This document shows, in pieces, positions 11,141 through 24,238 of a DNA stretch of 64,000 nt. A model generated the notes under the pieces. That model ran no database searches. It was not told the origin of the DNA and saw only the letters and a list, made by a program, of their open reading frames with translations. This DNA is from Gaeumannomyces sp. JS-464. Taxonomy: Eukaryota > Ascomycota > Sordariomycetes > Magnaporthales > Magnaporthaceae. How positions within the stretch are numbered: the first letter of the stretch is position 1; every line of letters starts with the position of its first letter. The DNA is taken from NCBI GenBank assembly GCA_002197995.1, contig NGZR01000002.1, forward strand, positions 4,464,001 through 4,528,000, read 5' to 3'. The position numbers and the translations under genes are program-made.

Positions 11141-14100
11141 GGTTGCGGCTTTTGAAGTCCGCCAGCGTAGCGCGATATAGCTGGCGTATCGTTTTTCGGT
11201 TTCGCTAGGTGCGGGATCGGGTGGCCACAGGCTCGGGTGTTATATGCCTGTCAGGCCCGGTGCGGCCGCGGGCGAGGGTGAGGTCAGATAGGCGCCACCA
11301 GCCTGCACCTTGGCTGGTGGTTGTACAAGTCGGGAAGGACGGGGTCGGACCGCGTCGAGGGGCTGACGTCGGGTGTCAGCGACACATCGAGTCTTGTATG
11401 GGCGTTCGGGTCCCACAAAAGATATCGAAGAACAAGGAGGGAAGGCTGGAGCCGTGGCGCAAGGCGGCTTTGAAGAACACGATATTCGTATATTAAAAGG
11501 CGAAGCAGTTATGCAGGTACCCTCGGTAGTGGCTTGGGCGGATGGATATCGTGGGCACGTTCCCATGCGTGGGTATATCGAAGCGAACGAGAGAGTGGCA
11601 CGTCTAAGGCGAGAAGGGCGATGGCGAGGGTCGAGCAGAGCGATCAAGAATGGAGCCCCGGCTTCGCGAGGGGGAGGCGGGAGGAGCACGGGATATGTAC
11701 TGTACTACACCAGCGAGTCCAGAGCCGGGAGTCTGGATTTCGGCGGGCGTGCTCCATCCAGCCTCTGGAATCAAGGGGATCCATAAGGCAAGGCTCATGG
11801 TAGGGGGTGGGGGGTGAGGACTCCGGACCAGGGCGGGCACCAGGAAAAGGGTGCGAGAGAGGCAGCGCCAGGGGTGTCTTGTCGCTCGACTCTTGTCCAT
11901 GACCCACGCCTCTGCGGGCGGGGCACAACAGGCCCTTGAATGCACCCAAGAACAGAGGACCCAGCCAGGAGCAGACGCGTTGGATGCCGGGGAGTGCCCA
12001 GCTCCAATGGGGGCCTGGAGTCCTCTTCTGGCCATCAACCTGTCGCCTATTGCGGAGGCGCAGCAAGCACAGCTGTGCCAGGGACCGTGGGACACTGTCA
12101 TCGCACGCGTGCTGCATCTTGGCCGTGCGTCCTTGGCCTTTCGACGGTAGCGGTGGTCAGTTTTGGCGGCCGCTGCCACCAAGTTTCTGCCCTGGTTGTT
12201 TTTCTTTTTCGTCTTTTCTTTTCCTTTCCTTTCCTTTCCCTTTGCCTCAGGCTCCCGCTGCCGTTGGTTGGTCTCCTCGCTCCCCGGCCAAACTGGAAGG
12301 TGCAGCTGCAGGTATCACACGAGATTCTCCATTCGGACGCATTTGGAGCTGGAGCGGCATCTGCTGATTGGCTGACCCGTCGCCGGCAGGGCCAGGGGTC
12401 TGCTGCGGCCTTTGGGTGGTGGGGCACACTCCGTGATCCACTCGAGCCGACCATTTTTTCGGCCCTCCATTGCTGACAATGCGGAATCGGTGGTCGCGAG
12501 GGGCTGGGGGGGGGCAAAAGACAACCGGGGGTCTGTGGGGCCAGTCAGGTCCCAGGGACAGGGATTGCACATGGAGTTCCAGATTAGCGGCAGGGGTACG
12601 GCACCGCGCCTGCACACGACGGGACGAACGAGAAAGAACGGCAAACAGAAGTGGGAAATTTTGAGATTTGGCCGCTGGCCATCGACTGACCAATTCATGG
12701 CTCGTGCTGGGGACTGCTGGGGGCATGGTCCGAACTAGCCTGGCCTGGCCTAGGTTGGCCATTTGGGAAAGCCCCAATAGGGAGGAGGAAGGCCCTGGCA
12801 GCGGCTATACTGAGCGCCATGTTCAATGTTGTGCTCTCCACGCGGGGCACAGCTTCACGCCTTCTGTCCTCCGTATGGTTGGTGCGCGCATCTGGGCAAA
12901 GAGCCTCCGCTCGGCTGTTGTTACTGTGGCCGTTTTGTTGCCTCCTCGGTCACTGGTCTGGCTGGCCAGGTCGAAGATGGTTGCGATGAGCTAGCCCCTC
13001 GTCTCTTGGCCCCAGAGCCGCCAAAGCTGGCAGCCCAAGCCATTGGTGGAATACCATCGCCGCCTCGATATTACGATACTTTCTCTAGTACTTCTCGCGT
13101 CTTTTTTTCTTCTTTTTTCTTTTCCTTGGTTCATGCTACTACCTCCCAGGACGTGCGCGTGGCTCTATTTGTGTTTGTGGACGAAACGCCGACTTACACG
13201 GAAAATCCCCTTTCCAGATTCACACATGATCAAGTCCCCAACTCCGTATGGACAATGGGACACACGAGATGGATGCAAGACCAATAGGGCATGGTTCTCA
13301 ACCACCCAGGTATTAGGTAGGATTGTCTCAAATCCATCTGGAACATGCAGACGGATGCTGCATGTGGCTAGCAATGCCACCCGCCCCTCTCTGTTGCATG
13401 CTGTCACACACAAATGCAAAATGGATGGGCATCCCCAATGTCTCGAGCGGCTCCCGCCTGGTGACGCTCTTCCGGTGGCAGAGGCTGTTGGAGATTCACC
13501 TTGGGTTCAATGCCAGCCCGGCTTGTGGGCGCCCATCGCACACGGTTTCGTCATCGGGTCGCCATTTGACAGGCAGTCAGTCGATGCTCGGGGAGGGAAT
13601 GTCCCTGGACTCCACGGTCCCGTGGGAACGGGGCTTGGATGTGAATTGGTCGGCGTTGCCCATAAGTGGCTGGCGCTGGTCGCAAGCACCCCCCAGCCAG
13701 TGAGGCTGTTTCGTTTCTCGGAAGCCCGGCGAGCCTAGCATGACCAGGTTGGACTTAGTCAGTGGCTTCAAAGGGCAACGATCACGGGGGACCGGGGCCC
13801 ATGGGGTGTGTCTGAATCGCCAGCATTTCGTGCGACGCACTAGGCATTTTGGTCCGACAACTTAGCACACCGGGACGCCCGCGATTTCGTCACTCGACAA
13901 CATGCAAGCGTGGCTTTGGTCTACTTGGGCTCTAGCCGAGCAGATGGTGGCGGCTTGCGAGAACACCGCCCCCTGCTGTGCTGGCAGTCACGGGATTTTG
14001 GCGGCCTCGACGCAGCGACCTCAATCCCAGCCCTCTGCTTTCTATCGAAGACCCAACACCTGACCACAGCGCATCGGGCCAGAGGTCAGACCTGCTGCTG

Positions 14101-17100
14101 TATGTTGTTGGACAGGCCCGGCACAATGTCAGAATCAGGGTAAGCTTTGTGCGGTGGCCAGAGTGCTAGGTAGGCTAGTCGAAACACACGCATCGTGATC
14201 CACATAAACACAGCGGCGTCACCAGCCATGCAAAGTCCCCTCGACCCTGTCCAAAGCTAATATCAAAAGGATTTTTTAGTGCGCGACGGAATGGGATGGT
14301 GAGCATGACTGCAAAGCGCGACGGCACTGTGTTGGCGTATGTGCGCATACCTTCTACCGAGCTGGGATTGCGTGCCCTCCAAAGCGGAGGCGCTCGCAAA
14401 TCGGGCACGACATCTGGTCATTTCGTTCATGCGCGTCGAGGGGGGCGTCCGTTGGAGGGGCCACCTTCTGGTGCTCTGGAAATTCGATTCATACAACAAA
14501 CCAAGGAAAGAAAATGTGCAAACGTGCAAATTTCTCGTTCTGCATGTCCTGCAGAGAGTGTGGGTCGCGCGCTTGACTTTCGCCGACCCCCAGCATCATT
14601 CCAAAATGGCTGCATGTCAAGTTAACCGATGGAGGGCAGAGGGCTGCTGGTGTTCGTCGCAGGCGACCAAGCTACGCGATGTCTGTGGCACGACGGCTCA
14701 ATGATGCTCGCAAAGACCCTGGTTTGCTCCCTGCCAGTCATCCAGCTCGTTTAACCAAAATATCCCGAAACCAATCGTCCCCCCGGTCCATCGAGAGATG
14801 CCCCCAGGGGTTGTAAGAGACCGCTATGCCAGGTCACCAAAAATCAACTCCGCCGTCCCGAACCAGACATGTGGAGTACGCGGCAGTCCGGGAGGGCCTA
14901 CCTGGTGTCTGCCTGCCTGCGAAGGACAAACCGGAAGCCACCATAAAAATGCCGATGATTTATGTATACTACCTGCGCACCTCCGCGTTGAGTTGTTGTC
15001 GGTTTTGCCGAGCTGATGGAAGTGTCTCGGGCAGGGAGGCGCCGCCATGGCATCCAAGCGGCCCTTGCCTGGCACCACCCTCGCGTCTTTCCACCTTCCG
15101 CTTGCGGGAGCGGGAACAAGCAGCGCGTAAGCTGACTCTACCCGTCTGCAGCCAGCCGAAACAGCGAGATCTTGGGGTTGAGGGGTAGGCAGGTGGTCTT
15201 GCCCTATTAGACGGACAGGGCTCCTGACTGTCATTGTTATGCGTTGGCCATCCGTCAATTACGCATGTCATCCATCCTGCGCTCCCGTCTGCTCCTCCCG
15301 GTGCCGCCACTCCTCGGGCCCAGGAATGGGGGAGGGATGGGGGATAACCAAGATCCATTTCGATTGCCAGGAGCAAGATGGTGTACAGTCTCGATATTGA
15401 CGTTGAAACAGCCGGCACAAAACTTGGAGGCTTGTGATAAGGATGCCGGTGCCAGGCCTGTCACAAATAAGCCACGCCCAAGAAAAAAAAGAAAATTTAG
15501 CTGGCGGAGAGTTGATCATTGCTTTTTGTGTGATGTTTATTTCTTACTCGCCTAGGCCACTTTCGCGTTGATCCCACGCACATTTGATCACGTTTCTTGG
15601 ATTGCGCCACTCGGCTAGGTCGTTTCGCGCACGCAATCAAGCTATTCACTCGGTAGGATCGCCCGATGCACGCATGAGGCGCTGCGATTCGGGAGGATTT
15701 TTTCTTCTTCATATTTTTATGTCGCTGCTGGTTGGCGGCATGGCGGCCCCAACCGCCCGCGCCGCGCGAAGGATTCTGCCTAGAAGGAGGAAATTTTGGA
15801 GGGCTTCTAGAAGTACGTAGGTGGCATGGGTAAGTTCCGGCCCAGGGATAGGTCACTCTGACAACAACAGGGTCCCTGGCGGATTGTCTGCCCTCCTGCA
15901 AAGGTTATTGAACGCTTTGGCCGGTGCAGATGTATCTTCTGGTGCAGGGATGATTTTTTCTATTGAATTGACCCTGATTGGGCGGGTTTTGACATGGGGG
16001 GCCAGTCGGTGCATAGGGCGGGGTAGGGTCGGTACCTCGACGTGGGCCGTTATTTACGTATCTAACCTCAGTATGGTGGAAATATGGATAGGCCTTGGGA
16101 GGATTTTGTAGAGATTGGATGGGTGGGTGGGACAACCCGGCCCGGAGACAATTCGGCCGCGTTTGTCGGACTTATCCATGGCGCGGCAGGGCGAAGGATA
16201 TTAACTGACCACCAACACCGCGCCTTTGTTGCGCTTGGTAACCTGTGCCATGCTAAGGCCATCATTCCCAGACCGAGCCCCTATTAGCCTGCTCGCGAGA
16301 ACGTGGGAACCCAGGCGGGCGCGCAGGGCTGTGACACATCTTCGTGAGCTCGTCGACCCCTCGGCCTCCTGGATAGTGTTTACTAGGTTGTGTTTTGCTA
16401 TGTACATCGTGGCTCCAAGGGGCGGCCCTGCTTGTGCTCGCCCCTGTCTGACCTGGCCGATCGCTGAGAAAGCCGTTGTCTCGGCGGAGCGTCGGGCGCC
16501 TGGCAAACACCAGCATCCCTGTCGGTCTTCTTTTGGACTGAGAGGCTCTTTTTTGCTCAATTGCTTTTGTTTCTTGATTCTGGTTTAGCTTCCGTTGCTA
16601 CGATTCGTCATACGCTTTTGGGTCCTTCACCCTCACTCCCACTCGCGTCGGGTGGGGCTTTTTTTTTGTTCATTTTACCGAGCCCCAAAACGGTTCCATC
16701 CAGCGTCTGGAGTTTGGACTCTCCTTTCATGTTTGTTTTGTTCTTTTGCCCCCTCGATCCCTTCCCGCCGCGTTGGCAGCCAACTGTCATCCCATTGTCA
16801 GCAACACACACAACGGGGGAGGGACGGGGAAGCTGCCGGGCCCGCGTCGCCTCCACTTGTGTTCAACCCGAGCTGACTCCCGTTGGACCGAATGGCCAGT
16901 CCTCGGTCCACTAAGGCTGCGACGGTAGGCGCTCCGTAGCCAGTCGCGTGCGTTGGGCTGGGTATGGTCCCCGGCGCGGGGTGCAACTCTGTTCGCAAAG
17001 GGCGCAGTGGACGGCAGGGTCAAATTTCAGGGCTCGTATTTTCGGGCGTAGCACCCGGTGCAGCTCGCCACCTGGCCTAGTGAATAGCCTCCCAACCGAG

Positions 17101-20100
17101 GTTACATGCGACGGTAAATAGACACCAGATCCCGTGAAGAGCCCTGGTCTTGCTCCCAGACGAACATGCGGCCGATGCACTGTGACCGTGACAGAACCGT
17201 CTTGTGCAGTTGCATCTCACCCTCAAGGGCGGTTCCACCATCCCAACAATGGTTTGGTTCGGAGCTCTTTCCAGCGTGGAGCTCCCTCTTTGGCGACCCA
17301 AGAAAACTCTCCAAGCCTTGAGGGGTTCTCGGAGCCTTTCCCTCCTGGGCCCTGGTAGGAAGGGGCCGAATCGTTTGGGCGCGACCCCTCGACGACAGCG
17401 TGCATGGACTGAGTGGAGAGGGCTGTTTGAGGAATAACGATGAAAATAAGGAGGGCGGGAAATGGCCCGTGAGAAGGACAAAGCTTCCCAGCCATGCTGG
17501 TGGCTGATGGAGACATCGCAACGCCTCTAGCGGGGTCCGTCTGTTGGTGCTTTGCATGATGGTTTGAGCGTGCCGTCTGGACATCGGGCCATACAGAACC
17601 GTTGGGGCCAAGGCCAGGCCACTAGCCCTATCTGGTATTTTGCGGACAGGCACTAGGTGAGTTGATCGTGACATGCACAAAAAAAACATGCTGGATGCTA
17701 TTCTATTATTACAGAGTTTTCAATGCACCCACCAGGGTGTTCGAACGGTGTGTTCTCTGGCCTTGGCATCGACGTATTTGGGGGTGCTCAGGTGTTATCC
17801 CGCATACGTCAAATTTGACCCCAATTACTGGAAGGCGAAGAGGGAAAGAGAGCCGTAGATCCAGAAGAATTCGGTATCAACAAAACAGCTTGTCGATCCG
17901 TTTCCATGTTGGTGCTCGTCATCGGTGGCTCTCCACATGCTGGGTCGGCTAACATTGCTCGACTTGAGGGTATATTAGCTAACTACCTACCTAGCCCGAG
18001 TGAGATGAGATGTGACTGCACGCTTTTTATCAGACCCTCTGCGGCTTCCGGAGCTGGATCCCGAAATGGCCCTTGGGCGTGCACCCAACAGAGACCAACC
18101 AACTGATTCCGTGATGAACTCGCCTCATCGCAAGGCTCTCTTGTTACTTTTAGCTCTTGGCGTCTCCTGGCTCGCCCCACCGATTCCTACACAGCATACA
18201 GAAGTCCTGCTCGCAGCCCAACACTGGCAGTAGAGCGAGATGCCCGCTCCACCACCCGCTGAACATTTTGCCTTTGCTTCAGGGCCGACTCCCCAATGCA
18301 ACGGGCCCGGCCCGGTGTGCTGGTGCGCTGCTGCAGGTCCGCCTGCGTGTGCCTACCTAGAGGTACGTAAGATCTAGGTGCGTCCACTCCAAACGGGGTC
18401 AGGAGTGTTGGATGGACCCTTGGTTATCACAAACATGCATGCAGACGGGGAGCACTCGCTGGCCCAGGTGTCTTTTCCTTGCGGCCGGTTCGCGTGGCTG
18501 CTAGCCTCCCATGCCACATCTGTGACCCCGCTGGACGAGACCCAATTCCATCTCTGCGAGGTCGTTTCTCGCTGAAGTCGGCACTGAGACTTGACGGCCC
18601 GGGATATGCCTGCTTTGTCAAAGAGAAACATGACGTGGAAATCCCGACGGGTGATGTTCATGTCGAGTTGGGCTTTTTTTTTTCTCTCTTCTCTTCTCCT
18701 TCTTTCCCACTTCTTTTGCTGCTCTCTGCCTGGTACCGTCGCGTCGTGGGTGGAGCTCGCACGAGCCAAGCTCGTCCCTTTACCATCGTAACATCTCTCC
18801 TCCCTCTGCCAAAAACACAAAAGCCGAAGAAAGAAAAAAAAAACCTTAAACCCTGCCCATTTCCACCGCATCGGGAGAGCTAACGAAATGTGGAATGCTG
18901 CTCCGGGGCCCCACCCACTCCGTGGAAATTCTCTCACCGGGCCGGTTGGGATCCGTCTGGGAAGGGTAGGCGGATGGATGCCCATGCTTGCCACGCTGTG
19001 GGGAAGAGGCTGGGCGCCCCTATTTTTCTCCTTCAGGCTCAGTACCGCTGTTACAATACTTGCCAGCCTCTATCGTCATCACGGAGCCTGGACGCTGGGG
19101 CCGCAAGACTCAGCTTTGACTCGAGCTGACGGCGGGATAAGCTTGCCATTCCGGCCGTATGCTTGACGGGTGGAGAGTCAGGCATCATTGCACTATAGCG
19201 AGCTACCTATTGTTTATTGATACTGGCGCCTACGGATTCTATTGCATCAAGCAAACTCTAAATTGCAGTGGGATCGTGATCCGGGGTTCCTCCATCCTTT
19301 CTCACGCTGAGAATGCGCCATGGTATGAATATCAAGCCTCGTTTGACGTTGGTCGGCGGCTACTTCGTCTTCGCTTACTGCGTGCTTTGACGCGGAAGTG
19401 AACACCAGAGTACCCCATCTGCGCCTTCGTCACTCGCTCTCCCAGCACTCGGTCCCCTGGCGGAACTGGCGGCCGTAAATCATTGTGCCCCATGTGAGCA
19501 AGCATCTCCTTGTGAACCTAGGAACTGTTTAGATCTCCTTGGTAATCAGAGATCCCCTAGGCAGCCGGCTAGATACAGATTCTTCATGTGTCTATAGATG
19601 ATTAAAGCAATCGATATGGTAAACACCAGACGGCAAAACAACGAAGCTGACTTCTTCCTTGTCTCTGCTGTCCTGTAGCATTAAGGTCAACCGCGTGCCT
19701 ATACTGTAGCCGGGGCATGACGTTCTTTAGGGTCAGTGCCGGCGGGCTTTTGACTGGCCAGCCAACGAGGCATGCGACCAGATCCGACCCGGCGACCATA
19801 TAGCGCCCTTGGGAAAGCGGCAGATCAAGCCTCTGGGCCCGCCCAAGCAGGCGCCTCCCACGGGCTCATGCCGCCCGGCCTTAGGATCACTTCGCCGGTG
19901 CTGGAGGGCGACTGGCTTGCCAGTGTAAGCGTGGGAACGCAAAGCCACCCCGACGGCGGCGTTGGCGACGGCCCCGAGCGCTGTACGCGGTGCCGACAGG
20001 TCCGGATACCACATGTCCCACGTCGTCCTCTTAGATGCCGGCAGGCCGGCGCTGCTCCGGATGCGCCACAGCATGGTAAGTCTCCTCCATAGGGAACACA

Positions 20101-21209
20101 TCGAGCCCTAGGCGGCCGTATCCGAGGCCATGGCAGCCCTGAAATGTGATAGCAGAGCATCGGCTCCCAGACTAGAGAACCTCAAGTGTTTGTGGCGAGG
20201 CAGGCTGGATCCACCACTGGCGCGTTATCGCGGAGAACGATGGAACGGAAAAGATAAGGCAAGATGAGGGTTTGGGGCAGCCGGCAAGCATTGCGTAAAC
20301 GGGCTGAGTTGTGTATCTAGGCACTTATACCAGGTACCATCTGGCTCAAGGCGGCCAAGACTCTCTTTAGGTTCACGGCTGTCTATATTAAGTTTGTGTT
20401 AGAGGTGCATGCATGCAGGTGTGGATGGGGCTTTGTGATTGGTGGAACCCAGAGCTAGACGTTGGATGTTGGTGTAAATTTTCCGTGGGTAACGTGCGTT
20501 GATGCGGTAGGAGCACCATCGGGTGCTGTTTGGTGGTTTTATCCAAGAAAAAAGGAAAAAGAAAGAGAAAAGGCCGGCTTGAAAACCACCGAGCAGTGGC
20601 GGGAAAAGTTGCCAGGAAGACTACGAGGATTATCTCGCTTTTTTCTATCGTTTCCTTCATTTTAGTCTCCCCTCTTTATCCGTTTCCTTCATCCATCAGC
20701 AGGGTGCTCGCCGGCATCTGGTGGGATCTTCATTCAAGTATACAGAAACCATTCCTTGCCAGGATTATTTACGAAGAGTATAATGGTATTGCATTCGTCA
20801 TACTTGAGTTCATCTAGTGGTACCTAGGTCCCCTAACAAAGCGCCATAGGAAAGGAGATGGCTATGGCCCCTTAGCACGCTTCAGTATAAAGGGTATTAC
20901 TCAGTGGTGAGTTCTGGGCTGCCCGGACGCAAGCCATCACAAGATGCCTTGGTGGGTTTTCGCGCCGTCAAGTCTATATCGAAGGCGGGAGGGAAAAACA
21001 AGCAGCATAAGATTAAACTACCAAGAATCACCAATCAGAGGCAAAGGGGCCGTGATTGCGACAAAGGACGGCCAATAGAGGGAGGGAGAGACGGGAATCA
21101 GAGAAAGAAGTAATATAAAAGGTAGAAAAGGCCAGTGTCCTAACTAGCTGGCGCTGCTGGATATCGAGGATGCCGCCAGGGTGGCTGGGTGTTTGAGTAA
21201 AGGTATAGC
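11141..21209. other. Ten-kilobase gene-free spacer
   Basis: I see no convincing protein-coding gene. The longest open frame (13043-13738, +) has a low-complexity hydrophobic start and no known domain. The DNA carries several pyrimidine tracts (12190-12250, 13090-13135, 16540-16750 and 18670-18725) and copies of the TAGGTA/TACCTA motif at about 13306, 14165, 17982, 18349 and 20819. It could host non-coding transcripts or decayed elements, but nothing in the sequence establishes that. Confidence 0.6.
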
Positions 21210-23054
21210 TCATGCCTTTTCGGAACTGGGTAGAGAAGCTTTGAAAGCTTCGAGCTCCTTCAGCACTTCTCTCAGTGGCGGCCGCTGGGCCGAAGCGTCA
21301 ACTTGCTTGAGCTTGTCCAGGTCGGCCCCGCGGCCCTGTTTGTCCAGGTAGAGGCCGTTCTCCTGGAGCTCATTCGTCCACCACTTCTTGGCTAGCTGCC
21401 GTAGCTCCTGCTGCGACACAACATCGCCACTCTTGAGGACGACCCGGCTGCGGACGCGGGCAATCATGTCGCTCCAAGCCGGCCGCCGACCGGCTGTGCA
21501 CCGGTCGATCAGGGAGCGCATCGCGGCTGGGGTCCGACTGTACTCGGGGAACTCGATCTCGGGTTCCCGGCGGTACGACTGCCAAACAGCGCCGCGTTTG
21601 GGGGCTGCCATCCCCTCGAACAGACACCAGAGCACGCGCCCGAGCATGTAGACCTCGGCAGCCTCCTGCTGGGCCGGCGTCAGGGCCTTCCAGGCGAGGT
21701 TGTACCCCTGGGATGGGTTGTTGTACTCGCGGTTGTAGTACAAGTCCTCCCAATTGGGCACCAGCTGCTTCAGCAGCTCCGCGTAGCCTGTCCGCAGCTC
21801 GTCACCGATGGTCGGCTCGGCGTCGTACCCCGTGAACTCGGACGGATCGTCACAGGCGAGGATACGCAAAAACTCGATGTTGTTGACCTCGGGTGACCCA
21901 AACTCGCACCAGACGCCGCGCTGCTCGAAGTCGACCATGACGGCATCGCCAGCCTCGGAAAGGACGACGTTATCGAGACGGAGGTCCGGGTAGTATGTCT
22001 TGGCCTCCTCTCGGATATGGATCAGGGCTGATGTGAGCTGGGTCGCCCACTTCATCTGATCCGCCAGCCTCAGCTGGTCGTGGATCCTCATACAGGGTAT
22101 ATGATCGCGGATGGAGCTAGTCCGGTGATAGAAGAGTGTGAAGCCGACGATGCCCCTCTTATTTCCGAAATTGTTCTGCTTTGTGACGAGATGCAGGGGC
22201 CGTGCCATGATGTTCGGATGTGGCGGCATTGTCAAGAGGACCCTAAGTTCATGATATAGGTATCTGTTCGAGCTCGAGAGGGCCTTCAGGATGAGTAAGC
22301 TATCCCGGTCGTCGTCGTGACTGTTAGCACCCCTTCCTGACCCAGTTCTCTGCCGCACGACACAGACGCTGTCGTGCAGCTGCGTCACGAACTCCAGGTC
22401 GGTGAGAGAGATGGATGGAGGGAATTCTGCCGGTGGAATATTCCACATGGACGACAGGTCCGAGACGGAGAGCATTCGCAACTCGAGCTCGTGGTTGGGG
22501 TCAATGCTGATATTGATCTTGGCGGTGTCAAGCTCGAGATTTTCGAAGATGATCTTGGTACCAAAGGGCTCCTTGCGAAAGAGGTTGTCGAGCACGTCGA
22601 GCTCGCCGGCTTCGATGAGGGTTGAGGCCCACAAGTGTAAGGCACGAACAATGTGCCTTGCGATGCCAAGGCCGTTGACCCTGGCGGCATCCTTGGTGTG
22701 GAAGGCCCTGTCGAGGTCGAGCAGAGAGCGGAGGATTGGGGAGGACTTGCCCAGATATTCGGCGACAAAGACATCTATCCGCAAGGGCGGGATGTTCTCG
22801 AGGAAGAGTGGGATCGCATAGTACTGGGTGCCGAGGCCGGCGGACCCGTCGATGCGCCAGAGCGGCGGGTTGGGGAAGTCGAGGCTGTCGATGCGGTTCT
22901 TGGGATTAAGCTGGGAGCTGGCCCAGTCCAAGGCGAGATCGGCCTGGTCGCCCAAGCCGGTGGGCGGCGCGTCGGACCCTTCCGAGATCGCCTCTTGGGA
23001 GAAGGCGGCTGTGGGGTGGACAATGGCATGGATTGCCAAGGAGTCCAGGTCCAT
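21210..23054 (-). CDS. Protein-kinase-fold protein with degenerate catalytic loop
   Basis: This is a single exon of 614 residues from the ATG at 23054 (context GAAATGG). The frame stays open upstream to 23360, but that part reads like a leader, so the internal start is preferred. The N-terminal half (about 1-240) is unrecognised. The C-terminal half has kinase-like landmarks: LILKAL with K257 in the place of the ATP-binding Lys, PPHPNI near 278-283, a catalytic-loop-like YPDLRLDNVVL (D357, N362; HRD replaced by YPD) and MVDFE (D375) in place of DFG. After it lies a Trp/Tyr-rich helical region with VYMLGRVLWCLFEGM. Catalytic Asp, Asn and metal-binding Asp are present, so activity is possible despite the odd HRD and DFG motifs. 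A lineage-specific fungal kinase-like family is the best description; the substrate is unknown. Confidence 0.75.
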   Translation of the reverse strand: MDLDSLAIHAIVHPTAAFSQEAISEGSDAPPTGLGDQADLALDWASSQLNPKNRIDSLDFPNPPLWRIDGSAGLGTQYYAIPLFLENIPPLRIDVFVAEYLGKSSPILRSLLDLDRAFHTKDAARVNGLGIARHIVRALHLWASTLIEAGELDVLDNLFRKEPFGTKIIFENLELDTAKINISIDPNHELELRMLSVSDLSSMWNIPPAEFPPSISLTDLEFVTQLHDSVCVVRQRTGSGRGANSHDDDRDSLLILKALSSSNRYLYHELRVLLTMPPHPNIMARPLHLVTKQNNFGNKRGIVGFTLFYHRTSSIRDHIPCMRIHDQLRLADQMKWATQLTSALIHIREEAKTYYPDLRLDNVVLSEAGDAVMVDFEQRGVWCEFGSPEVNNIEFLRILACDDPSEFTGYDAEPTIGDELRTGYAELLKQLVPNWEDLYYNREYNNPSQGYNLAWKALTPAQQEAAEVYMLGRVLWCLFEGMAAPKRGAVWQSYRREPEIEFPEYSRTPAAMRSLIDRCTAGRRPAWSDMIARVRSRVVLKSGDVVSQQELRQLAKKWWTNELQENGLYLDKQGRGADLDKLKQVDASAQRPPLREVLKELEAFKASLPSSEKA

Positions 23055-24193
23055 TTCGATAGCCGGGCCGTGTCTAGCAGGGAGGGTCTGCGTTGTGGCC
23101 TGGTGTGGGACGATGGAGAAGGGAGGGGAGGGGAGTGGACGGATTTGAATGGAGGGGCTACGCTCGCTTCGGACCGCTCGGCGCACAGCAGGAAAAAAAA
23201 GAGAGGGCAAGTGGAAAATCGAAAGAGCGGCCCGCAAGGGCAAAGACGAAAAATCAGCGGGCAGGTAGACCTCCAGGGCCTTGCACCAGCGGGGTGTCCT
23301 GTGGAAAGGAAAGACGCGGCTTCGAGGCGGATGGGGACATAAGGCGGCCACGGAAATCACCTAGGCGCACACGGGTACCTGGGCTGGACAGGCCGGGAGG
23401 CTGGGGATGGTCGTTCCGGGCCCACGCTCCGATCTACCCATGTAGGTGGGTGTAGGCGGGGAGGTAAGCGGGTGTAGGCAAGCAGCGGGGTGGCAGTGAT
23501 AGTAACAATTGATGAGTGAGATACGGTAAAAGCGAACGTCTATAGAGGCGGGTCCAGCTGGATCTGGAGGATTGCGAGGCCGTTGCTCAAGGGTATGAGC
23601 ACCGCTAGGGATAGAAATAGGAACGAATAGGGCGGTGGCGGATGAGCTGGAGCAACCTGGCCGGCGGAAGTCGGGGACTGGGCTCGGGGTCAGGCCGTTG
23701 GTATGGGGGCTCGGGAATCCTTTAGATCTGGTTGCAGGAGCCGCAGTATGCCCTTCTCCTCTGCTGAGTGCCAAGCCAAGACGGGACAAGAAGACGACAA
23801 TCCGCAACGGGGTTCCCCTGCCTGTCACAAACGCCTGGGTTAGGCGACGGGTGCCGCCGACAGGGAAGGCCAGCTCGAGGTGGGGCGGGGCGGACATCTC
23901 GGATCAGGTACGGATTATGCTGGGTACATGCTCGCCATTGTCACTGAGCACAGCCGATGCCCGTGGCTTCGTGATCCCGGTACAGGTACGGGTACTTGGC
24001 ACTCGCCTCGAGGTTGGTCCAATGCTAAGCAGCATCAGGGAGCCCTTTGGCTACCCAGTTGGGCGGCGACCTAGCTCATCACCGTGACCAGATTGTGAGC
24101 AGGCCAAGCCGCGGTCTAGAGCAGCTCCATCCACGGGTTTAATTGCTTGGAGGATGAAGGGCGCTGAAGTGGGAAAGGGAGGGAGGGCCTGAA

Positions 24194-24238
24194 GTGTGTG
24201 TGTGTGTTTGTGTGAGTGTGTGTGTGTGTGTGTGTGTG
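24194..24238. repeat. TG dinucleotide microsatellite
   Basis: An interrupted run of TG units about 45 bp long, not telomeric in sequence. Confidence 0.95.

Noticed and set aside
13043..13738. 231-codon frame in the large spacer
   Set aside because: The hydrophobic start is just a pyrimidine tract, and no domain or supporting splice structure was seen.
22653..23342. 229-codon plus-strand frame
   Set aside because: Antisense to the kinase-fold gene and its leader; composition is low-complexity.
24194..24238. Telomere-like or subtelomeric repeat
   Set aside because: The units are TG, not TTAGGG, and the flanks are ordinary spacer.
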